This document shows, piece by piece, positions 5,551 to 11,596 of a DNA stretch of 11,596 nucleotides. Both the position numbers and the translations under genes were made by a program. Below the pieces are notes generated by a model. It did not search any database and was not told the origin of the DNA. It saw nothing but the letters and a program-made list of their open reading frames with translations. How positions within the stretch are numbered: position 1 is the stretch's first letter; every line of letters starts with the position of its first letter. Source of the stretch: Phycisphaerales bacterium (GTDB lineage Bacteria; Planctomycetota; Phycisphaerae; Phycisphaerales; SM1A02); contig JAKVBR010000040.1 of the NCBI GenBank assembly GCA_022447165.1, forward strand, positions 1 to 11,596, read 5' to 3'.

Positions 5551-8285
5551 TGCATCGTCCTTTCAGCACTCAGTTGCCTTAGTTCATTGAATATCGAATC
5601 CCAGTGACGAGCGATTTCATATTCACTGAGTATCAATTGACGAGTCACATTTGAAGCACTCATAACATTTGATACATCGGGGAGTTTGAATTGATGTGTG
5701 TTCATCGAGCGCCATTGAAGTTCTTCTAATTTTAGAAGTTCTAAATATTTGAGTTGTAATTGCACAAACTCTTGCAGCACACCGGAAGGAGTAAAGATAA
5801 TTAATGAGTCGACCTCATACATATCCTGTAACAGGCGATATCTAACTTGCAGAAGGATATTCATGGCTTCGATAGGACTGATATCACCAGACGGAGGCTT
5901 CGTTTTTGGTGAAATGAGCAGTAACTCAGCACTCAATGATTGTGCTAGTTCGTAAGCAATCGTATCTAGATTTAACGCTGAAGCAGATTGCAATGCAATT
6001 GCATGTTGCAGAATGGCTTTTCTTGCTTGAAGAGGCCAAGTTGAATCTGAGATTGATGGTAAAACAACCTCGGTGAGATTGGAGACGATGGATGTAATCT
6101 CATGAGTTGATTTTGAATTTTGGAGCTGATTTAGAAGCGCTATTGCTATATTTCTACCATGAGGGAACTGTTCAATAATTGTCTTTGTAGCGGCTCGTCT
6201 GATTTTTACCGATGAGTTAGAAAGTGCAGCATTTGCAATTTGCTGGGCATCTTCTGGTTGCAAATCAGTTGCCTCAATGCCGACTAGACCATCGATTAGT
6301 TCAAGTCTAAGACCCATATCATTCCTCGCGTCATAAAACGCGTCCCGCCACCAACCTTCTGGTTGATGTGGAAGAGATTGATTATTAGCGATTTCTTCGA
6401 ATTGAAGGTTGGCAATTGATTGAAGTACTCTTTGTGCAATGCCTGGCCTGCCCTTCCAAATTGCAGTTGCGGATTCATTCAATTTTCTTAAAGTAACAAA
6501 GGTTACAGCATCGTCATTGTTTTTGTTTACGTTTTGAAAGACTTGATTCCATTCTTCAACAAAAGGATCTTGAAATCCTGCAGGGAGTGAAAGATAGGTT
6601 TGTGTTATCTCTTCTTCAATTTCCTCAGGCCAAACATTACTAATATCGGTTCGCAGTTGATCTCGTTGTACAGATGTGTTCAATTCGAGAATCAAGCAAC
6701 CATCAAGCCATGGCATGTTGCCAACATCAGTAACAAGATGACTAAGTGTCCAAAGTTCACTGTTGGAATAAACAGGATTGTTGAAAAGAGCTTGCAAGAA
6801 CGTCTTTGTATGTTGAGAAGCGCTCCAATTAGCTTGTAAAATGAGCGATCCTAAAAGGTTTCTTGTCCTACTTTCTCGAGTTAAATCGATTGTTGAATCC
6901 AATACGAGTTGGATTGGTGTTGCGAATACTTCAAATCGCTCTTCATCATTGGCAACTGTGTGTGCAAGGGTAAACCATGATTTCCATAAACTAATTGTGC
7001 GTTGTTCTAACTCTGTTAACTTAACGAGTTGGGATGATAGGAACTCTAAGGCTTCCCCCCGTGCCTGATCAGGAGAACAGGTCGTTATTGTTGGAACTTG
7101 TAGGCTTGTCAGTTCTGCTCGCATTCTCGGAGTCAATCTTTGCGTACATCTCATGCCAGATAAAAGTTCTGTTCTGATAACAAACTCATTAATCGACTGA
7201 GCATCATCGAGTAAGAGTTTAGTTGGGATTAACAGTTCGATAATCTGTTCACTTAACAAGGGGTCACGTTCACTTTCAATAAACACGCCAATCAGTTCAG
7301 TAAGGAGTAAACTTTGTGTTTGAGGCGTAGCGTAAAACCACCCATTGGACGCGAGTTCTAGAAATGCTTGTAACGATTGAACCCAAGAGGCTTTGAAAGA
7401 ATCGCCGCGCATGAGTGTTCGTTCGATATCATCCCTTAACTCTGCTAATGTCGAAACTTCAGAAAGCATTTGATCACCATAATTATGACTATTCACAAAA
7501 GTGTGATCGAAGATTAATTTTGGGTAACTCTCATAAGGCTTGATAGCTTTTTGTACAAGGTCTGGTTCCGTATCGGAGAAATTGCTGATGCGATTTGTGT
7601 TGAGAGATTCATTTGTAGGTAATGGAACGTCAGGTGCAAGTAAAACTCGTAAACTTAATACAAATGCGAGTATTGTGAGTAAGCCGAAGAGAACAGCAAT
7701 TTTCAATGTCATGACTGGAGATTGAGCATTAAGTTCTGGAATCAATTTCTTCGATGTTTTTGCAATAAAGTCATCAACTAGGTTTTGAGATGAAGTTGGA
7801 ATTGTCGTCCAATCACGACTTAATTTTGTTTTAGTTCGGCGACTCTTGCTTAATGGTCCGTCGCCTGATCGGGCAGATTCTCCCAGCGCTTCGAGGATTC
7901 GCATTAAACCGCCCACAGTAATCTGATATGAAGCAGCAACAGCGACTAACTTTGAGCGACTTTGCCGATTCCAACCACCTTGGCTGATAAGGACAGCAAG
8001 AATGGATTGATCAAGTGGAGTTAGTTCTGGGTAGCTATGAGGTTCAATGGGTTCTTTGATTGCTGATGCTTTTAAATCTTTAGCGATTGCTTCAAGATAT
8101 TCTTTGACGTCTGTTGCTTCTTTCGTTCTTCCTTTAGGATGAGAGTACAGTTGAGCTATTCTTCTGCGTAAAGCAGTGTCTATTGCCATGATGTCTTGGC
8201 GGTTTTTTGGAACGCCGAGAATTCGCCGATGGTCATGTGTATCTGGAACGCCGAGTAAGAAGCAGGCTAACTTATCAAGATCCAT
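5547..8285 (-). CDS. Large single-pass membrane protein with J-like N-terminal region and helical extracytoplasmic part, 912 residues
   Basis: The start at ATG 8285-8283 is chosen because AAGGGGGAC lies directly upstream; the open frame runs 28 codons further, but that part is an antisense-looking tail inside the preceding gene. Residues 1-75 (LACFLLGVPDTHDHRRILGV, then helical 'IDTALRRRIAQLYSHP') resemble the degenerate J-domain-like 'YrlLGi' module of planctomycete proteins, without the HPD motif. Residues 86-135 form a second helical module (LTPLDQSILAVLISQGGWNRQ, SRSKLVAVAASYQIT) that could be a winged-helix or similar small domain. After a basic linker, residues 192-216 (LKIAVLFGLLTILAFVLSLRV) are a membrane helix. 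The basic side suggests the N-terminus is in the cytosol. The remaining ~695 residues would be outside the inner membrane and are mainly helical, with a HEAT-like stretch around 'AALSNSSVKIRRAATKTII'. It overlaps the upstream gene by 11 bases and the downstream one by 4. Function is unknown. Confidence 0.88.
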   Translation of the reverse strand: MDLDKLACFLLGVPDTHDHRRILGVPKNRQDIMAIDTALRRRIAQLYSHPKGRTKEATDVKEYLEAIAKDLKASAIKEPIEPHSYPELTPLDQSILAVLISQGGWNRQSRSKLVAVAASYQITVGGLMRILEALGESARSGDGPLSKSRRTKTKLSRDWTTIPTSSQNLVDDFIAKTSKKLIPELNAQSPVMTLKIAVLFGLLTILAFVLSLRVLLAPDVPLPTNESLNTNRISNFSDTEPDLVQKAIKPYESYPKLIFDHTFVNSHNYGDQMLSEVSTLAELRDDIERTLMRGDSFKASWVQSLQAFLELASNGWFYATPQTQSLLLTELIGVFIESERDPLLSEQIIELLIPTKLLLDDAQSINEFVIRTELLSGMRCTQRLTPRMRAELTSLQVPTITTCSPDQARGEALEFLSSQLVKLTELEQRTISLWKSWFTLAHTVANDEERFEVFATPIQLVLDSTIDLTRESRTRNLLGSLILQANWSASQHTKTFLQALFNNPVYSNSELWTLSHLVTDVGNMPWLDGCLILELNTSVQRDQLRTDISNVWPEEIEEEITQTYLSLPAGFQDPFVEEWNQVFQNVNKNNDDAVTFVTLRKLNESATAIWKGRPGIAQRVLQSIANLQFEEIANNQSLPHQPEGWWRDAFYDARNDMGLRLELIDGLVGIEATDLQPEDAQQIANAALSNSSVKIRRAATKTIIEQFPHGRNIAIALLNQLQNSKSTHEITSIVSNLTEVVLPSISDSTWPLQARKAILQHAIALQSASALNLDTIAYELAQSLSAELLLISPKTKPPSGDISPIEAMNILLQVRYRLLQDMYEVDSLIIFTPSGVLQEFVQLQLKYLELLKLEELQWRSMNTHQFKLPDVSNVMSASNVTRQLILSEYEIARHWDSIFNELRQLSAERTMQ

Positions 8286-10734
8286 GATGTCCCCCTTCGA
8301 GCGATTCGTGCAAAGCTTTGATTTTAGATGCGAATCTACCTGAACCATAGTCAGGATAGAGTGCAGCAAATTGGTTGAGCATCAATATTGCTTTGTCTTT
8401 GTTATGTTCTGAAAGAAGGAGAGCGATGTTGTATTTTGCTTCTAGCCAGCCCTCGCTTCCACTTGCAGATGCATCAAGAATTGTGTTCCAATGAGTTATT
8501 GAACGATCTATATTGCCAAGAGCAGACTCTGTTAATGCATTCACTCTCAACACCTCATGACTGTTGGGATATGCGTTAAAGAGAGCAATTGCAATCTGAT
8601 GCGCTCTTTCTAAAAGAGGATTATCTTGATGCATTTCTGCCTGATGAAGTATTTGTTCTGCAACGAGTTTTGAAACATTTAGGTATTTTGGCGTACTTAA
8701 TTCCTCGTCAGAAACATTATCGAGAATAAACAATCCTATCTCAAGCAATTGTTTGTTTGGAGAAGTATCTTCAGTAGCTAAAGTGTTCCAAGAATAGATC
8801 GCCGCATGTTTAGCCCATGGATCATCAGGATGATCATGTAAGAAAGAAATCGTTTCTGCTATTGCATTGTCTTGCTGATTACTTTTAACGCTGTAAATGA
8901 TTTTGCGGTAGCGCACCTCATTGTCAAACTGAGTGGTATCAATGCCTTGAAGTGCTAATGATTGTAATATTTCAAACGCTTTATTGGCCGCAACAAGGCG
9001 TTGAATGTCTGAGTGTAATGCGACTTCAAGCAGGCGTAGTGTTCGAACAAGTGCATTCTCTTTAGCATCTTGCTCAGTTGATTTTGAATCTTCAAGAATT
9101 ATCGGTAAAACAACACCTACATACGTGTTTCCAATAGAGCCACGTTCTGTTGATTTTGCTTTTCCCCACTGTTCATAAAGTAGCCTTGATGCTTTACGAC
9201 GCGCATTAGAATAATTAACATCACTGGGCTGAATAGTAAGCAAGTCCTCGATCGTAGATTGATCAGCTAACTCTGATGGATACTGAAGTTTTAACTGAGT
9301 TGTTTTCTGACTGTTGGGCCATAAATTAGTGTACAGTTTTACCGCATCACTCTTTAAGATTGCCGATTGTGGCGTAGGGGTTACTATTTGCTCAAGTGCT
9401 ACAATGGACATCCATAATGCCTTCTCAGAAGTCGTTCGTTTACCTAACTGATAGAAGGTTGTTGAGGCGTCAACAAAAGATCTACTGAAATAATGCGCTA
9501 AACCAATGAGATAGATGCAATCGTCTTTGATGACGGGATATTCATCTGCGTTTGGCGAATGAACAGCTTCAGTTAGTGTGTTTGCCGCTTTTTGAAATTG
9601 TTGGACTATCTCACTGTTGTCGCTTGGTTCATCGCCATCAAGGAGCGCTTTCGCATTTCTGTAATGCAGCTCCCCTTCTAAATACTTCGAAATGAATGCG
9701 TTGCTTGAAACAATCTCGTAACCATGTTTCTCGATGAGTTGACTTACAATTCCAAGTTCAGATTCGTTGATTAGTTGTCCAATTGCTATTGAAGCAACTT
9801 CTTTAGATAAACCTGTTGAGCTTTCAATGCCTTGGACTGCGGCGAGTCTGAGAGTATGTGGTTCAAGAATAATCAAGGGGTCGGTAAGCACAGTCTTTAC
9901 CTTATCCCAATCTCCAGAGTCAACTAGCATCATGATTGTCCACATAGGTATCTGCTGTTTAATTCCAGCCCATGTGTCATCATGTGTTAACTCTTCAAGC
10001 CAGGTGTATTGCTCTCCAGCAATATTATTGATGTTTTTACAGAGCGTAATGCCGAGTAAAGCTCTGGCACCAAATTCTTCTTTTCTTAAATCTAGAGAAA
10101 TGTCTTGAAGAGATGCTTCATCGCCTTCAAGTATAGTTGCAAAAATATCTGCAGCTTCACTTGCAAGTGTTTTGTCTTGTTTAAACCATGCAAGGTAATA
10201 TTTTGCCCATGCAGACAATGATGTTGCAACGCCTAGTCTGCTACTGTCCTTTGTAGAAAAGTTTCTTGAATTCTTAGCTTTGCGTTGAAGAGAGGTGCGT
10301 AATGATTCGAGTTTTCTTGAAGTTTCCTCAAGCACGAGTGCTTGTTGTTGAGCCTCATTACTGTCGATGAGTCTAAGTCGATACTTTTCAAAAGTAAGTT
10401 CTGAAGCTAGATAAGAAGCTCTAAGGAGTTGTAGCCGCAAATCTACTGTATTGGCTTGTGGAATGGATTCAAGTAATGCATTCGCACGTTCAAGTAATGA
10501 ATCATCATCTGAACCTGTTGATTGCGAGAGCATGTATGCATAGAGCGTTGCAAGTTGTTCGGCAGCTTCTACTTTTGATTGCGTGGTTCCATCTTGTAAC
10601 TGTTGTTCTAAATACAACGCAAGTAAATCATTGCAGCCCATTTGCCCAAGCCAATTAGAGACTTTGTCGTCTGCAGATAACTGAGCAGTACAAACTAGAA
10701 AAAGTAGCAGAGATTTAAGGATTTGTAGGAACAT
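8275..10734 (-). CDS. Exported TPR-like helical-repeat protein, 819 residues
   Basis: ATG 10734-10732 follows AAGGTGA at a short spacing and overlaps the end of the ExbD gene by 20 bases. Residues 1-21 are a signal peptide (MFLQILKSLLLFLVCTAQLSA, cleavage probably before Asp22), so the mature protein is periplasmic or outer-membrane-associated. The rest is nearly all alpha-helical. The clearest TPR units are C-terminal (about 712-808: ALFNAYPNSHEVLRVNAL, ALGNIDRSITHWNTIL, HNKDKAILMLNQFAALYPDY). Weaker repeats run through the middle, for example YLIGLAHYFSRSFVDASTTF near residue 410. No enzyme motif or second membrane helix is visible. TPR-type periplasmic proteins are common partners of ExbB-ExbD motors in planctomycetes and Bacteroidetes, usually with unknown roles. 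It is likely the main periplasmic scaffold of the operon; this role is inferred from position and fold only. Confidence 0.88.
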   Translation of the reverse strand: MFLQILKSLLLFLVCTAQLSADDKVSNWLGQMGCNDLLALYLEQQLQDGTTQSKVEAAEQLATLYAYMLSQSTGSDDDSLLERANALLESIPQANTVDLRLQLLRASYLASELTFEKYRLRLIDSNEAQQQALVLEETSRKLESLRTSLQRKAKNSRNFSTKDSSRLGVATSLSAWAKYYLAWFKQDKTLASEAADIFATILEGDEASLQDISLDLRKEEFGARALLGITLCKNINNIAGEQYTWLEELTHDDTWAGIKQQIPMWTIMMLVDSGDWDKVKTVLTDPLIILEPHTLRLAAVQGIESSTGLSKEVASIAIGQLINESELGIVSQLIEKHGYEIVSSNAFISKYLEGELHYRNAKALLDGDEPSDNSEIVQQFQKAANTLTEAVHSPNADEYPVIKDDCIYLIGLAHYFSRSFVDASTTFYQLGKRTTSEKALWMSIVALEQIVTPTPQSAILKSDAVKLYTNLWPNSQKTTQLKLQYPSELADQSTIEDLLTIQPSDVNYSNARRKASRLLYEQWGKAKSTERGSIGNTYVGVVLPIILEDSKSTEQDAKENALVRTLRLLEVALHSDIQRLVAANKAFEILQSLALQGIDTTQFDNEVRYRKIIYSVKSNQQDNAIAETISFLHDHPDDPWAKHAAIYSWNTLATEDTSPNKQLLEIGLFILDNVSDEELSTPKYLNVSKLVAEQILHQAEMHQDNPLLERAHQIAIALFNAYPNSHEVLRVNALTESALGNIDRSITHWNTILDASASGSEGWLEAKYNIALLLSEHNKDKAILMLNQFAALYPDYGSGRFASKIKALHESLEGGHHGS

Positions 10735-11137
10735 ATGTCACCTTTTCAAATCCTGCGTTTCGAGCTTCTTGTATTGCTGCTAGTGCAAAGGCGACCGAGG
10801 TTGTGCCGTTGACCTTAACGATCAGCCCAGGCTCATGAGGTAGCTTGGAAAGCACACTGGCTAATGCCTCTCTTGTTGATATCGTTTGACTTCCAATAAG
10901 GTACAGTTCTTCATTACCCTGTTTCACCACATCCAGTACCTGAGGTTCAAGTTCATCGGGTGTTGCACTTGCTCCCTCTTGAACTTCAAGAGCAGGAGAA
11001 AGTTCATCTTCCGGAGGGGTTAGCACAGTGGTGACCAAAAAGTAAATCAGAAGTAAAAACGTGACATCAATCATTGAAGACATATTGACAGCGCCTTTAT
11101 TAATGTTTCTTCTTGATTTCTTCTTGTTAAACAGCAT
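10715..11137 (-). CDS. exbD: ExbD/TolR-family proton-channel protein, second copy
   Basis: The 140-residue protein has the ExbD/TolR layout: a basic cytosolic N-terminus (MLFNKKKSRRNINK), one membrane helix (about 22-40, SMIDVTFLLLIYFLVTTVL), and a periplasmic domain of about 100 residues. Asp24 in the helix corresponds to the proton-carrying aspartate required in ExbD and TolR. A low-complexity acidic linker (about 42-65) precedes the folded part, which ends 'AIQEARNAGFEKVTYVPT', the usual C-terminal helix-strand of the family. It would form the plug of an ExbB pentamer channel using proton-motive force. ATG 11137-11135 overlaps the stop of the other exbD copy by one base (TAATG), so the two are co-translated, suggesting a heterodimer. 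It lacks any TonB or TolA partner in the window. Confidence 0.93.
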   Translation of the reverse strand: MLFNKKKSRRNINKGAVNMSSMIDVTFLLLIYFLVTTVLTPPEDELSPALEVQEGASATPDELEPQVLDVVKQGNEELYLIGSQTISTREALASVLSKLPHEPGLIVKVNGTTSVAFALAAIQEARNAGFEKVTYVPTNP

Positions 11138-11559
11138 TATGGACTTTCAGTTGCGATTCTTGTTGCAGAAAGACCATGTTTATTGAGGACTCTTAAAATA
11201 TCATTGAGGGCTGATGTTTCTGCATGTTCATCTGCACGTAACGAGATTAGTTCCCATGAAGCGGATTCGTTTTCAATCAACGCTGAAATTCTTGTGTCTA
11301 AATCATCAAGGGTGAGGATATTATCAGGTGTGTCAACGATGATATCTCCGTCTGCTGTTAGGTTTATAATGAGCGCTGAAGGCATCTCTATAGGAGTTTC
11401 CTCTCCTATCTCATCAGGAAGATTTAAATCAATAGTTGCTTGCTGCGCAAATTTCGCAGCGACCATGAAGAAAATAATCAGCAAAAAGATGATATCAATC
11501 ATCGGAGTCATTTCGACTACTGGAATGATAATGCGAGATGTCTTACTCTTAAAAGGCAT
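11137..11559 (-). CDS. exbD: ExbD/TolR-family proton-channel protein, first copy
   Basis: Also 140 residues, with the family's hallmark segment 'EMTPMIDIIFLLIIFFMVAAKF' split as a short basic N-terminus (MPFKSKTSR), the TPMID motif, and a membrane helix at about 19-37. Asp22 is the conserved proton-relay aspartate. The periplasmic domain contains the usual 'IDLNLPD' strand just after the membrane and the 'ALIINLTADGDIIVD' strand pair, then a helix (LDDLDTRISALIEN) and a C-terminal 'LNDILRVLNKHGLSATRIAT' unit. This copy is closer to canonical ExbD than the downstream one. AAGGA five bases upstream of ATG 11559 supports the start. The ATG overlaps the stop of whatever gene lies upstream (TAATG), the same coupling as at the next junction. 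Confidence 0.95.
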   Translation of the reverse strand: MPFKSKTSRIIIPVVEMTPMIDIIFLLIIFFMVAAKFAQQATIDLNLPDEIGEETPIEMPSALIINLTADGDIIVDTPDNILTLDDLDTRISALIENESASWELISLRADEHAETSALNDILRVLNKHGLSATRIATESP

Positions 11560-11596
11560 TAAGATCCTTGCGACTCTTCAAGATGTAGGACGAGAC
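11559..11596 (-). CDS. Possible 3' end of an upstream gene (ExbB/TolQ/MotA-type by position)
   Basis: One minus-strand frame is open from the window edge to a TAA at 11561-11559 and encodes only 11 residues, LVLHLEESQGS. The stop overlaps the start of the first exbD as TAATG, the same arrangement as between the two exbD genes, which makes a real coding end plausible. ExbD genes are normally preceded by exbB, so an ExbB-like proton-channel protein is the natural guess, but 11 residues cannot show it. Confidence 0.4.
   Translation of the reverse strand, partial: LVLHLEESQGS

Noticed and set aside
8286..8369. 28-residue N-terminal extension of the 912-residue protein
   Set aside because: It would overlap the preceding gene by almost 100 bases; ATG 8285 has AAGGGGG at the right distance and gives an 11-base overlap in keeping with the other junctions.
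9767..10108. Plus-strand open frame of 113 codons inside the 819-residue gene, and similar frames elsewhere in the operon
   Set aside because: They are antisense to clear coding sequence, lack ribosome sites and show no protein pattern.
10715..11559. Tol-Pal system (tolR genes)
   Set aside because: No TolA, TolB, Pal or YbgF-like gene is present, and the next genes are large repeat proteins not found in tol operons, so the neutral ExbD-family name is used.

Overview
The window looks like a piece of a bacterial chromosome that is moderately A+T-rich. The gene types point to a planctomycete, possibly a marine Phycisphaerae-like lineage. The clues are a TPR protein coupled to a CRTAC1-like FG-GAP/UnbV protein, paired ExbD genes leading a run of very large lineage-specific helical proteins, and an N-terminal 'RRILGVP' segment resembling the J-like 'YrlLGi' modules of planctomycete proteins. 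This assignment is inference; there is no rRNA or other marker gene in the window.

Left part, plus strand (1-3798). A TPR protein cut by the left edge is translationally coupled (4-base GTGA overlap) to an exported seven-blade FG-GAP/ASPIC-UnbV protein. Then comes a superoxide dismutase with Mn-type active-site signature and an unusual Cys-rich C-terminus. It has its own TATAAT box and strong ribosome site, and is followed by a perfect 13-bp hairpin terminator. A small 66-residue protein with a good ribosome site follows.

Middle (3799-4867). A GC-richer non-coding gap holds a long imperfect inverted repeat between two convergent genes. Next is a stand-alone response-regulator receiver protein (minus strand, GTG start), divergent from an unrecognised 152-residue soluble protein (plus strand). 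The latter meets the next minus-strand gene tail to tail, the two stop codons sharing one TTAA.

Right part, minus strand (11596 down to 4864). This is one tightly packed operon in which every junction overlaps: the end of an upstream gene (ExbB/MotA-type by position only), two ExbD/TolR-family proteins, an exported 819-residue helical-repeat (TPR-like) protein, a 912-residue single-pass membrane protein with a J-like N-terminal region and a very large extracytoplasmic part, and an exported 228-residue protein of unknown function. Together they suggest a proton-motive-force-driven envelope machine in which an ExbB-ExbD motor powers or positions large periplasmic repeat proteins instead of TonB or TolA. 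No TonB, TolA, TolB or Pal is visible. This operon is the most interesting part of the window.
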